Positions 40,757-62,400 of a stretch of DNA of 64,000 nt are shown here, one piece after another. Positions within the stretch are counted from its first letter, which is position 1. Every line of letters starts with the position of its first letter. The DNA is from Epinephelus fuscoguttatus (taxonomy: Eukaryota; Chordata; Actinopteri; Perciformes; Serranidae): contig NC_064770.1 of the NCBI RefSeq assembly GCF_011397635.1, forward strand, positions 5,723,826 through 5,787,825, in the 5' to 3' direction. A program made the translations under genes and the position numbers. The notes beneath the pieces were generated by a model. The model was given only the letters and a program-made list of their open reading frames with translations. It had not been told where the DNA came from and made no database searches.

Positions 40757-41055
40757 ATTTTCTACCATTCTGCCAGCTTCTCTGATGGTATGGAAGCGTG
40801 TTAGTGCCCATGGCATCATGAGTAACTTGCACATCTGTAAAGGCACCATGAATGCTGAAAGGTACATACAGCTTTTGGAGCATCATATGCTGCCATCCAG
40901 AGGACGTCTTTTTCAGGGATGTCCCTGCTTATTCCAGCAAGACAATGAGCAACATTCTGCACATGTTCCAATAGCATGGCTTTGTAGTAAAATAGTGCAG
41001 GTACTAGACTGACCTGCCAGCAGTTCAGACCTGTCTCCTATCATAGAGTGTGTTA
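40757..41055 (+). pseudogene. Tc1/mariner transposase fragment
   Basis: The frame reads VWKRVSAHGIMSNLHIC, then GTMNAERYIQLLEHHMLP, then FQGCPCLFQQDNEQHSAH, and later DLSPIE-type wording after small frame changes. This is the middle of a Tc1-type DDE transposase: the Asp in FQQDN is the second catalytic residue. Only about 300 bp remain, with no inverted ends nearby, so it is a dead fragment. Confidence 0.78.
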
Positions 41056-41454
41056 TGCGGTGCAAAATATGACAACAGATACCCTAGTGTTGAGCAACTT
41101 AGGTCACACAGCAAGAAAGGGAAAGAATTTCACTTTTAAAACTGCAAGTTTGTGTCCTCAGTTCCCAAATACTGAGTGTTGTTTAAAGAAAAGGTGATAT
41201 AATACAGTGCTACACATGCTCCTGTTCAAACTTTATTCAAACAATGTTGCAGGCATCGAATTAAGAACTGAATGTAGCTCAAAAAGGATTTGGTTGGTGG
41301 AGAGTCTCATAGTACTTAATTACCATGACCTGGATGACTATTGTAGGTAACTGGACTCTCATCTAAGAGGCTTCTTCAGTTGTAACTGACTGGTGGAGAG
41401 TCGCAGGCTGTGTGGGTGTGAACCCTTGCAGAGTTCACAAGGTCACATGTAGGT

Positions 41455-41700
41455 ATTAAGTTGTCTGGGGAGGGATCTCAGGACTGCATTGTAGGTACGT
41501 GATAAGTGGTGTCGTAGGCAGGTTTCTACCGTTTTTTTTTCCCCGTTAAAGGGGTTTTTTTGGGGAGTTTTTCCTTATCCGCTGTGAGGGTCTTAAGGAC
41601 AGAGGGATGTCGTATGCTGCAAAGCCCTGTGAGGCAAATTGTGATTTGTGATATTGGGCTTTATAAATAAAATTGATTGATTGATTGATTGATTGATTGT
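41455..41700 (+). mobile_element. 3' end of an L2-type LINE with TTGA tail
   Basis: 'gggagtttttccttatccgc', 'tatgctgcaaagccctgtga', 'gatattgggctttataaata' and the tail (ATTG)n at about 41677-41699 are the hallmarks of L2/Maui-type LINE 3' ends in fish, which finish in short tandem repeats. No coding part is present, as is usual for 5'-truncated copies. Confidence 0.65.
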
Positions 41701-42368
41701 AGGCCATCTCCACTGATTAACGATGGCTGTTCCAGTTTTGTCAAACTGCAATGACCATCGTTAGACAGAGCTAGCCTACTGGTCAGATCTACAGCCCAAG
41801 ATCTACAGACCAAAAAGAGAAGCAGGCCCTTCTCTTCAACACAGGCTCTCATTTGCTATTGTATGCTATAGAGAGGACATGGAGGCTCCTATTGGCTCAA
41901 ATGAGGTGTCATTCAAAAGGTCAGAGTGCAGCGGCCAGTTAGATACTGAGCAATTGGAAATATTTACAAGCAAACTGGAGATATTATAGACAACATGTGA
42001 AAAGAGAACATTTGAAATTATGCAACAGCAGTCTATAGATATTTATAAATGTAATATTTGGCCTAAATATTTTACTGGATTTTGATCATCTGGACCTTTG
42101 TGAATGTACCACATTCACATTGCTGGAATATTAACGATCAGTAGATTATAATGAGGCTTTGTTGTATAATTGTTTGTTTGTTGGTGGTCTGACAGAATCG
42201 TTGATTGTACCTGCTGTTGTGGTAGTATCTTGAGATGGTTTCCATTAATCAAACTACAAGAGTCTAAACTTTCCAAAGATGTTTGTACTGACTGTGAGTT
42301 CTAGTTATTGGGTGATAACAGGAGTAATGTGTAAAAACAGCAAGTGAGTGCATGTTTTGGTAGGCATT
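41701..42368. other. Intergenic stretch between aldolase and gps1 3' ends
   Basis: No gene is seen between the L2-type LINE tail and the 3' end of gps1. Aldolase and gps1 converge on this interval. Confidence 0.5.
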
Positions 42369-42374
42369 TTTATT
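42369..42374 (-). terminator. gps1: Candidate gps1 polyadenylation signal (AATAAA)
   Basis: TTTATT on the plus strand, about 360 nt downstream of the gps1 stop. It is the first canonical signal I noticed; other weaker variants lie closer. Confidence 0.35.
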
Positions 42375-42732
42375 TTAAAACCTTGTTTCTGTTAATGAGG
42401 CCTCCATCATGTGTAAGCAGAGCAAAGTGCATCTCCTACCAGTAACATACAGCTTAAGTGCTGAGCTTTAACAAAACACATTTTGTTCTTGTCCAAATCT
42501 CCATATTGTCAGACTAACAAAGGATTTCCCCCACATCACCTGGTGGGGATAACAGAGATCATTTCACAACATTAAAGTCTTATATTGTGTGGCATTTCTG
42601 TCTTTAGCAGAGAGACAGCAGGTGAGTTGGGGTTGGGGGTTGGTGTTGATGAATGAGTGGGTGACCCTTCCCCTCCAGTCTGCGGCTGTTGCAGGCAGAG
42701 TCAGTGTGCAGACTTTGACGAGGAGTTCCTCC

Positions 42733-52349
<9,617 letters not shown>

Positions 52350-52500
52350 CTTATCCTCTTCTGACTTCGGTGTCGTTATTGTTAGAGGTGTATTAAAGCA
52401 TAGAGATATTGTTGTGCAGCGTGCAGCCCACTAGCTGAGCCTGTCAGTGGGATGGGTCTGCAGGTCGGACGAACGAACGGCCGCGTTAACAGTCGCAGTT

Positions 52501-52508
52501 TGACGTCA
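52501..52508. promoter_or_regulatory. gps1: Perfect CRE (TGACGTCA) in the gps1 promoter
   Basis: A full palindromic CREB/ATF site about 150 bases upstream of the gps1 start codon, in a CG-containing region (cggccgcgtt at about 52479-52488). Full CRE sites within 200 bases of a start commonly act in housekeeping promoters. Just upstream (higher coordinates) the sequence becomes a GAA-rich LINE-like tail. Confidence 0.6.
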
Positions 52509-53110
52509 TCTTCGTCTTCTTCTTTGGTTTTAGGGCGGTAGGCAACGAAAAAAAATGCAATACCGCCCCCCGCTGGATTTACATTAAGGTCTCCACTCAA
52601 TATACAAAATGATACTATTACTACTATTAATAGCAATCCCTTCCCATTCAAGCTCATAAAAACCTCTCTCAAAAGCTCCCGTACATCTTCTCCAGAGACA
52701 CCCACAGCATCCAGAAACCTCCTCGCTGCATCTGAGCTGATTATCTCAGTTTTCTCAGGTTTTTCTTTCACATTCAGCAGTGCAGTTAATAGCTGTTTCC
52801 AGAAGGCTAAAAACTTTGTCTGGTCCGTACACAAGCATTATTTCTCATGTTTCCTGGCTGACTTGACCTCTTTGGCTTCCTGTCTCACATCATATTTTGT
52901 CTTATCTACTTTATTTCCTTTAATTATACGATCTCTAATTGTTTCTGCCTCCCTTACTCTCTTTGGACAGTTAGCCTCCTATGCTGCATGGTTGTCTTTG
53001 CAAGGAACTCACACTCTTCCTCACATTCTTTACATTCATTCTCCCCACATTTACCACTCCTATGTACAAACAGACTATGACCGAATTTCCAACGGTCCTT
53101 AAATAGAAGC
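52509..53110 (-). mobile_element. Decayed LINE-like fragment with GAAGAAGACGAA tail
   Basis: On the minus strand, pieces read RWKFGHSLFVHRSGKCGE, then CKECEEECEF, then KFLAFWKQLLTALLNVKEKP and EIISSDAARRFLDAVGV. The end is 'gttgcctaccgccctaaaacc' followed by GAAGAAGACGAAGATGA. The Cys pattern and the following segment recall ORF1 proteins of I/Nimb-type fish LINEs, whose copies end in short GAA-like repeats. The coding frame is broken. The 150-codon open frame here is part of this repeat and runs into the gps1 promoter, so it is not a separate gene. Confidence 0.45.
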
Positions 53111-54817
53111 GGTTTGGGGATATACTGTCTTATGATACATGGCCAAAAAACACCCTGGACAGATAGTATTCTAAATCAAAGTGTAGAATGATGGACTTGG
53201 TCTCAAGCATTTCCTGAGTCTCCTGTCAAACCTCTTCATCCTATAGCTGTCTGTTTCCCCTTTACACTTTATTAGTCTCCCAGCCTACACTCTGTATGAG
53301 ACTCTGTCAACACATTTTACTGGGTCTCTCTTGTTAAATGAGAAACATGTCATTGGATACATATTCATCCCATCCCCTAAAAGTCAGAGTTTCAGTGCCT
53401 TTCAAATCTATCTCTTTGACATGCACTCCACTAGCCTACTATCAAACTGGATCATTTGACATTGAACAGCTTGACTTTTCCCAACTCCTTCTGGAGCCAT
53501 CTCACCACAGTGTGCTCCTCTGACACTTCATAAGAGCTAAAATTTGGTTTCGATCTGATACCAAGTGATACAAGGACAGAATCCCTAATATCGACACCGA
53601 CATAATACCTTTTAATAGGCCTACTGATAGTGGCTTATGTACTTTCATGTAGGGGAAAGCACTGTTTCATGATTTATGAGGTGGATAATCCGAAAGCTAA
53701 TGAGGACCAATTACAGTTTGAAAATGTAACATTAGCCAATAATGAAGATCTAATTCAACTAAATATTAATTTCACTACTTTAATACGTGGATTCTTTTCT
53801 GAGCCGCTCTGAACAGACTGCTGGTGAACCCTGCCTCTGTGTTGGGAGTCTGGATGCTGAGGCATTTCCCTCCTCCCTTCTTTACGGTTGCAGCTCCAAG
53901 TTCTCCTCCTCATGTTTTTTTCCCCCTCTTCCATTAATCCATTAATTAGTTGGGGTGCATGCCATGTTTTTTTTTTTTTTTTTTAGTAAAAAGCAGCGGA
54001 GAAACAAATAATGCATGCATTAGATGTGTTCCCGTCAGCGGAATATTGCACCAACAGTTTTACTCTTGAAATACAAATAATATGACGTAGAGGAGAGGTT
54101 ATCAATCCTATTGACACTACGATCAATCTTCAAAATGAAACATGTTATTGATCCGCCCACCACTACTGTTTACTAAAGATAATGGAACGCCCTCCCTGTG
54201 CTTCTCTGTTTATTCTCTACCTCCACCAACCATATAAAGCCTTAATGGTTCTTTTTTTAACATGCTTTGAACATCATAACAGTACATGCTCAACCTTTTC
54301 TGCGATTAAAACAGTTTCTGTCTTGTTTTATGATATAAAGTGTTGCATTAAGTCCTCTGGGCTATGTCCAATCTTAAAGTTAGATATCTTCCTTTGAGAC
54401 CCTATCCTGTAATTTCTTACTTTAACTTATTTTTGGACTCAAGGCCTACAGTAATGCCTGCCTTCACTATTTATCAGACTGGATTTTGATAAAGCTGTCC
54501 TCACTGATGGTTTGTGTTGATTTTAGACTGTACATTGCAGCAGGGAAATCTGAAATCCTTTGTTTGTGATAACATCCTCTACTCTCAAGACTGCCCATAG
54601 CTGTTAATTCTGACATTTATACCAAGAGTTTATTAGATATTATTTTCATAATTGCTTTATCTTCATCAGTTTTATCATATAGCAGGTATATGTAGGTCTA
54701 TACTTTCATTTTCATTTTCATGTTTATTTGATAGGGACAGAAACATATACATAGAGAACTGCACAGCAATTAACCAATGCAATGTATCACAGCATTACTA
54801 CTCCCTGTTCCCAGTGG

Positions 54818-54852
<35 letters not shown>
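54818..54852. repeat. (TA)n microsatellite
   Basis: About 17 TA units, followed by 'ccccccaacccc'. Confidence 0.92.
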
Positions 54853-54854
<2 letters not shown>

Positions 54855-55214
54855 CCCCAACCCCAAATGTGGTCCTTGTTGTGGTGCCCAATGTTTTCCC
54901 CATTTTGCAATAATAAAATGAATGGTGCTCAATGGGACATTCATACATAGTTTTTATAACCCAGCCCTAATCTTTACATCTCCAGAATGTTCCCTGACCT
55001 ATTTGGAGTGTTCCTTGGTTTTCATGGTGGCACTTGATTGATGGTGCTTCTTTCTAAGTGGTACTGCAATTTCTGGGGCCCTTCAGAACAAGTATATTCT
55101 GAGATCATGTGACATTTGATTGCACACAGGTGGACTTATATGTATTATGTGACTTCTCAAGCTCATTGACAGTGCCAGGTCTTATTTAGGGGCATCATAG
55201 TAAAGGTGGTGAAT

Positions 55215-55271
<57 letters not shown>
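55215..55271. repeat. (CA)n microsatellite
   Basis: About 28 uninterrupted CA units. This is the longest dinucleotide tract in the window. Confidence 0.95.
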
Positions 55272-56519
55272 ACATTTCAGTTTATTTTTTATTTACTTAT
55301 TTTTAACAAGTTTTTTTTTTCATTTAACATCACCAACTTTGGCTATTTTGACATGACAAAAAATCTCAATAAAAATCTATTTAAATCATTTGCACTGATG
55401 CAACAAAATAGGAAGAATGCCAGGGAGGGTGAATACTTTTGGATGAAATGGAAGAAGGAGGAATTTAATCTACATATGTTGTCTCTGGGTAAGTGTGTCA
55501 GCTAAAATCTTAAATATAAATCCGAAAACTAGCCTAAAGTCCATGTGACATGAATAAAGATCTGACAGCCTCTGTAATCACTCTCCCTCTGTCTGTATCT
55601 CTCCCTCTCTGTCGTATCCTGTGAATGCTGACCGGGCACTTCACTATCCCTTGCTGCACGTCACAGCTCGCAATCCCCATTATTAATGCTATTTATAGCC
55701 AATAAGCTATCAGAGGTTCATTTTACTGACAGTGATGCAGGCCTGTCACTTAACACAACTTCAACATCAGGGATGGATGAAGAAGCCTTTTCAGATATTC
55801 CACTCAAGTAAAGAATTGCTATTAAACTATTATTATTCATTTTGGCTACTAAGTGCTAACTTTACTCCTATGAATAAATCAAACTCAGTTACAAGTAAAA
55901 GTCCTGCATGCAAAAGGTTGTAAAAGTATTGTCAGGAAAAAAATGTATCAAAAGTGAAAATACTCATATGCAGAATGACTTTAAGATGATCATATTGACA
56001 TATATATTGGATTTTTTTTTTTAAATTTTTGGTTCATTTATAGGTTAGCAGCTGTGGGTGAAAAATTCGCATATATTACTGAACATTTTTTGTATTTTTT
56101 GTATTTTCTCGCTACATGACGAAACAGAGACTCAATATTGGACAACATCAACATATGTATTATCCAGCAATCTTCATTACATATATGATAAAAACTACAA
56201 AAGAAAACATGAAATTATCAGTTTGACTAAATAGTTTTTTTTAAATTATTAAATTATAGTTTTTTAAAGTTATTGTAAAATAAGCATGTCGTTTTGTTAT
56301 AGATTGATACTATTTTACAAAAACAGAAAACCATGATGAAGATGGGTTTGCCTTTTTGAGAGCATATGAAGAAAATCACACCATTTTTAGTTCAATGTGA
56401 GTTCTTCTTTGAACATGGCCATATTTCCAGGTGGCAATCGGACTCCTCCACACCAGCCCCAGTGCAACCGCACTGTCTATATTTACGCCCCTGTCGTCCA
56501 ATATAATTGAAGTAAAAGG

Positions 56520-57195
56520 TCTAAATAGTCCATCTGCTCTCACAGTCCCTGTGCTGGAGTGACGCGTGCGAAGTGCTGTGAGCGCGCGCGCTGAAGATGC
56601 TCTGCGTATCGCGTGATATAGTGCTAGAAGAGCAGCCGCGACGGTGGGTGGATTAATGTGTGGATGTAAATGCGTTAAGTCATTTTCCCTCGAGGTCGGT
56701 CTGGATTTCTTTACCTTAATTGACAGTAAAATACAAATAGACCTGATACGCAGAGGTTAAATACCCTGACGGCGTTCATATCAGGCTCTCCGCGTGCACA
56801 CAGATGTGTGAGCAGTGCTGCGTTGGGAGAATGCGGTAAAACCGGCTTCTCATTCGCGAGCTACGACGGAAACTTGAATTCATCTCAGTTTATGCGCAAG
56901 CCGGTGTGACAGAGTATGTAACTCATACGGAGATTAATTTCACAGCGACATCCACCCATCCATTTAGCCCTCCATCCTTCCCTCCATCCCAGAGGGAAGT
57001 TCCTTTGCAGAAAAAAAAACGGCCGTTCAGCTCTCCTCCGTTTAGCCATCACTGTTCCCATGATGATGTGAGGTAGCGGTCCGGTCCCTCTGGCAACAAG
57101 GACAAATCTCGCTCTCGTGTGGGTTCTGACTGTGTTATGCTCGGCTGGGAAATTAACAGTGGACCAGTAGAGCAAACCGGCTGCTGTTCTTTCAC
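56520..57195 (+). promoter_or_regulatory. CG-rich promoter and 5' UTR of the mitochondrial carrier gene
   Basis: This stretch is much richer in CG dinucleotides than its surroundings (gacgcgtgcg, gagcgcgcgcgc and atcgcgtg near 56560-56620; further CGs near 56830-57080), as in a CpG-island promoter. No clear TATA box or intron signal is seen, so the transcription start is uncertain. Confidence 0.55.
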
Positions 57196-57408
57196 ATGGG
57201 CGAAGACGAGGAGGGGGTCTGCGCCCAGATTCGCCACGGAGGAAACGAAGAAAACGGAGATAGCGGAACATCTCTGGACCCGGACAGAGAGAGGAAATAT
57301 GCGGAGCTGTTCAAGCAGCTGGACTTGAATAACGATGGCAAGGTTGACATCAATGAACTACGGACCGGACTGGCAGCCCGAGGTTTACACCGGGGAGAGG
57401 CGGAGGAG
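57196..57408 (+). CDS. slc25a23: Calcium-binding mitochondrial carrier (SCaMC family), first coding exon
   Basis: SCaMC proteins are inner-membrane ATP-Mg/phosphate carriers with an N-terminal EF-hand domain facing the intermembrane space that switches transport on with calcium. Only exon 1 is in the window: 71 codons from ATG 57196 to a donor (gag|gtgaga) at 57408/57409, phase 0. After a variable acidic leader, residues 30-71 read RERKYAELFKQLDLNNDGKV, DINELRTGLAARGLH and RGEAEE. The EF-hand loop is complete (Asp43, Asn45, Asn/Asp 46-47, Asp51, Glu54). The phrase VDINELR-x-GLA is nearer SLC25A23 than SLC25A24 or SLC25A25 from memory, but the symbol is tentative. The next exon, expected to start KIV-x-x-GD, is not found, so intron 1 exceeds 6.5 kb. 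Confidence 0.85.
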
Positions 57409-58549
57409 GTGAGACACCGAGAGGCAGTGAAACATATGCTGACTACAGGTGCACACACACTTCAGCTCAAACACACAGGCTAAACCTCGAGGTTGCGCTG
57501 TCCCATTCACAGCTGCTTTACCGGCATGCAGGACAGAGACGTGCAGTGATGGAGTGGTAGCCTATACATAGCACAACATGTAAAGTATTATTTATAGCCT
57601 GTAGGCCGATATGCAAACATAGAGGGAGCACATAACGTAGCCTAGTTAGGCTACAACATGTAGCATGTAGCATGTAAACTCACTTCAAGTCAACCTGTCC
57701 TCATTGCTAATAATGTATGAAGGATGATAAAGAGGGGAGGCGTCTGTGTGTTTCTTCCTCCATATGTGCAGCTTTCATAATGCCTAATATTTTACCTCCC
57801 CAGTGGCGAAAGTTGTTCTGTGTGTGTTAGTGAACCTCCTCTAGTTGTGTAGCCTACAGTAGGCTATAGGCTGGTTTACTGTCAACACAGTGCTTCAAGT
57901 TAGGAAGCTCCAAGTCGGCCTATCTTTTTAAAGCTGAAGGTTGCAGTCTGACCCGGATCAATCAATCAGTCAATCAGTCACATCTTTATCGTCATTTTGC
58001 TTGTAAAAACAAAACGAAAGGGCGTTTCTCCAGGATCTCACTGTTACAGTAGTTTGTTGGATTACAAAATTTTGTGTTGGAAATTATTATTTTTTAAATT
58101 AATATAAAACCCCATGCTCTGAACTATCTCTGCCATCTAATTAAGTGGCTTGTTGCCTGAAAACTCCAACAACAAGACAGCTATTTTCAAAGCAAATCTA
58201 GGTATTCCACCTTAAGTACAAATCAAAAACAAAACAGCTCCTAAAAATAAAGCACTCCCTTTTGTTGTCAGATGCCTAGTAATAGTGTCATCACAAAAAG
58301 TGTTGGCCTTGTACATTTCTGTAAAACATTACATTTGTAAGTTATGTAATGCATACATTAAAACTTTACATTTTAGCAATGCTGAGTCTGTTGAGTCAGC
58401 AATGTTGTTATATTTAGACACAAGCAACACTTTTTGTGGATAGGAAAAGATTATGTTTTGGCTTAAAATACCTGCTTCTCCTGGCACTATCCCAGCTGGA
58501 GATGCAGCATGTTAGTAAAAAACAACTGTTTTTCATGCCACTGTTCCCA
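57409..58549 (+). other. Start of carrier-gene intron 1
   Basis: Intronic sequence with no gene. A short ATCA/GTCA tract at about 57958-57982 resembles a LINE or SINE tail. Confidence 0.55.
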
Positions 58550-59485
58550 GTGGTAAAGCTGTAACAGGTTGCAAAAAACACCCATATTTTTAGGGACAGC
58601 CTAAAAATCTGCTGGAAAAACAGTGATGGGTCACTAAAAACACCCATGTTTAGAACAGTGACAGGTTGCTCAAAAATACTCACATTTATGCCTAAAAGCC
58701 ACTGAAAAAACAGTGACAGGTCACAAAAAATAACCATGTTTAGCGCCTAAAAAGCCACTTGTTACATAATGACAGGTCGCTAAAAACGCCCATGTTTGGT
58801 ATATAAAAAGCTGTATGTAAAACAGTGATGGATTGTTAAAAAAAAACAAAAAACAAAACAAAACAAAACAAAAAAATATATTCAGTCCCCAAAAAGCTGC
58901 TTGTAAGACAGTGACAGGTTGCTAAAAAACACTCAAGTTTGTGTTTGGTGCCTAAAAATCCACTTGTAATGCTGGTTGCTGAAAAACACTCACGTTTGGG
59001 ACCTAAAAAGCCACTTGCAAAACAGTGACAGGTTGGAAAAATAGCAAGGGGTCACCAAAAAACATCCAGGCTATGTGATGTGCCTAAAAAACTACTGGAT
59101 AAACAGTAACAGGTTGTTAAAAAAAACACCCACATATGGTGCCTAAACATTTGCTTGAAAAACAGTGATGGGTCACTAAAAATACACCCACATTTGGTGC
59201 CTGAAAAGCTACAGTAAAACCAGTGACAGGTTGTTGAAAACACCCACATTTGGTGCTAAAAAAGTATGCTTGAAAAGCAGTGATAGGTCATTAAAAAAAA
59301 CACATTTCGTCACTAAAAAGGTGCTTGTAAAACAGCTACAGTTTGCCAAAAACACCCACATTTGGTGTCTACAAATTCGTTTGAAAAACAGTGACTGGTC
59401 AGGAAAACAACCAACCTGTGTTTGGTTCCTAAAAAGCCACTTGTTAGACAGTGACAGGTTGCTAAAAAAAAACACCCTGTAGCCT
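58550..59485. repeat. Diverged minisatellite, unit about 57 bp, about 16 copies
   Basis: The core 'aaaacagtgacaggttgct' then 'aaaaacacccacatttggtg' then 'cctaaaaagccacttg' recurs about every 57 bases. Examples of 'cagtgac-ggt' are near 58661, 58907, 59020, 59219, 59387 and 59448. Units differ by substitutions and small indels, so the array is old. Because 57 is a multiple of three, minus-strand frames show a 19-residue Phe/Trp/Val repeat that is not a real protein. Confidence 0.88.
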
Positions 59486-62400
59486 GATGCTAACAATTCC
59501 TTCTGGTGACTGGGATGGTGAACTCTAAATTTGAATTTCACATTAGGTCGCAGAAAATGTAAAAAAAACAAAAAAAAAGTTTGAGTTGAGCCATTATGTA
59601 GAACATTTAGAGGCAAATTGTTTGGTTTCCATTTGTTTGGTGAATTCTGTCCAAAATAAACTCCCCATGATGATAATGATCGCAAGAGAAAGATATTTTT
59701 TACATTTCAGGGTTTGTGCATGAACATTTATTTCATGCTATTTATAAAATGAATGCGTGATAAATATTTTCTGCAAAGAGAGATGGATGAAGAGAAACCA
59801 GTCAGTTTGAAACTGTGATCAAGAAACTTTGGCACAGCAATATCTGCTTTCTTGTCATAAAGAATGTTCCTGTGTTTCTTGGCTAAAGTACATACTGTAG
59901 CGGAGGAAGCACAGAAGCTCCTCATTTTCCATTTTGAGAATTAGACCTGTTATCATGGCTACCAACTAGACCCTTCTCTCTTGCAGCACACCCCCTGAGT
60001 TGCAATGCTGTTCAATAAAGTATGAGAGCGCTGAGGGCAGTGTGTGGGGTTACACTCTTTGTTTTCTTCATTACAACCAAGGCAGCCACTACATTGTCAC
60101 CACAGGACTTTTGTACAGCAACTGAAGTCAAACAGAGTCGTTCTTTTCCAGTCTTTCAATTCTTGTTTCACACTTTCAAACCAAGATTTTCCAAAACATG
60201 ACCTCAGGTTCTCTGTTTGTGTCCAGCCCAGTCACCTGAAGAAAATGCTTGAATTTCTGTTGGAATTTCTGCAAACAACCAGTATCATATCAACGTTTCG
60301 AAAGTGACGTAGTGTGTGAGCTGACTTTGTCTTTGGGAGGTGGAGGGGATGGTGGATGGCATGACAATTAGGCAATATGCCTGAAAGCATGAAAAGATAG
60401 AGCAATAAAAACGAAACGGTGCATGATATTTCAAAGTTAAAAATTGCACCTTGGATCCCAATATGTATAACTTAGACTTATTGCTTAGTTTTGGCTCAAT
60501 AAATCAAATAATAGACTCACCATCTAGTAATTTAGAAGTCTTATCTCATAATTTTTACTAGTATCTAATAGTTAAAAAACAATACAATTAACTTTTTCAG
60601 AATTTTCTCAAGTCAAAAGTGTGACCTCATAATTTTGATTTAGTAAATCTCACAATTTTGATATAAGCTCATAATTTTTCCCTACATTTGAATACAGACC
60701 TGGTTAATGTGAGGTGAGCCAGCATGTACAATACCAGGACCCTGAAACTGAAGCAGCTAAACAGAATTCATTTTATTAGTTTATATTAGAACAAGAACAT
60801 TCCTTTATTAATATTCTTCTATAATTCATTTTTTATATATTTAATAAGAGACAACATGTTTGCAATTTATATCAGTATATAGTGAGGTATTTGAAATGAG
60901 AACCCTTTTACAGACTACAGGAGGTAGCTGTGGTATAAACCATTTTTCTGCCTTTAAATAGTAATAGGACCATCAGACAGTGCAGTCAAGTCCCCTGGGT
61001 GAGACTGTCATTTTCATGTCATGAATCAACCCCTTGCAGGTCAATCACTAATTTGTGTGGCCTGGTTTTGACACCATATAAAGACAGCCTGTCCCAGTTT
61101 GCAGTGGAATTGAACCCTTTGTGGATGAATATTTTAACAGCGTCTGTGTAAAACAAACCTGCTTCAGTGCTGACCTTGGCTGACAACTGATTTGTCAGTC
61201 TGGCTTTATACCACTTAACTGTGATCTACTTGTTTTTGTCCTCAAGCCCAAAGCTGGCAGTTATTTAAATGGTTATAAAGATGGCTACATAACTCAAGTC
61301 TCATGAGTCTTCTGCTGCAGGAATTTTACAACCTGTAACCTGGATATCACACTCCGGTTACACATAGCTCTGTTTATGTATGTATGTATGTAGTCAACTG
61401 GAAGTCCATTGTACATTGAAAAAAATTAACTTCTGTGGCAGATTTCAGACAGACTTTATGTACCGTGCCACAGGAAGTTAGCATAAAACACAAAGACTGA
61501 TGAAACATTTTTTTCTTTGTTAAAAGTTTGATGCCATGTGTATATTCCACAAGACTGGGCATCCAAAAACCCTCAGAATTAAGCTCTCTGCCATTTCTGT
61601 GGTGGTGTTTCTATCATCTGAAAAGAAATGCATTTCCTTGCATTGAGCAAACACAAGGACACAAAACAAAACTGTGAAAATGAGACATTGCCATAACCCA
61701 AACTTGTAAGCCTTTGGTATAGGCTCTTATTGCATTTTCACTCTACTTTACAGACTAAAACGTTTCATGTATGCCTTGTCAAAAAAGTGACAGTAAGGGC
61801 AACTGTGTCCTCTTTTTGTGCTGTTTGATCGGTGATTAAGGTAGGGGATAATGGGACAACCCATGATGGAAGAATTGGTGCTGATGATACTGATTTTCTT
61901 TCCATTATGTGACAATTTTTGTGTCACTATTTTTCTGGTTCTGGCACAGACAGATGACATCAACACTGTAAATCCCACTTAAAAAACTCTCGCTTGGTTT
62001 GGTTGTTTGTCCAACTGAGGAAACAGCAGGGCACATATTTATCAGACTGCTCAAAGTGAAACTTTGGACTTCAGTGAAAGATAAAGTTTTCCATTCTTCA
62101 CTTTAACTCTTACTCACAAACTTAAGAATAAAAGCTAATTGTCAATCTTCTTGCAATTAAAATGAAAGAAAGCTTCCAAGGTGTGTGAAGTTTGTTAGGA
62201 GTGGAAATGACTGCAGTACAGAAACAGAAGTGCACTTACCTTTTGAGACACGTTTGGATTGAATCATCATGACAAGTAACTCTGAATATAATCATTTAGG
62301 CCTATCATTTGCCTTTGATTTAAACAGTTGACAAGGCATTACATCACTTTTGCATTCATCAGTGGTGCAGACAAAGTATAAATTCTGCTTGCAATCACTT

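Larger units (their letters stand above)
53111..56500. other. Intergenic stretch between gps1 and the mitochondrial carrier
   Basis: I see no gene. It contains a (TA)n tract at 54818-54852, a long (CA)n tract at 55215-55271 and several A/T runs. The frames rich in His-Thr or Ile-Tyr come from these tracts. Confidence 0.55.

Noticed and set aside
52382-52834. A separate 150-aa gene divergent from gps1
   Set aside because: The frame spans the gps1 promoter and a repeat tail. Its recognisable part belongs to a decayed LINE-like element.
55206-55505. A 99-aa frame starting with His-Thr repeats
   Set aside because: Its start is the (CA)n microsatellite and the rest is AT-rich with no family resemblance.
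57119-57458. Open frames on both strands over the carrier exon
   Set aside because: Only the frame from 57196 has the EF-hand and a donor in phase. The others are shadows in CG-rich sequence.
58550-59485. A CRISPR array, suggested by regular spacing
   Set aside because: The units are contiguous and diverged with no unique spacers, and the DNA is vertebrate. It is a minisatellite.
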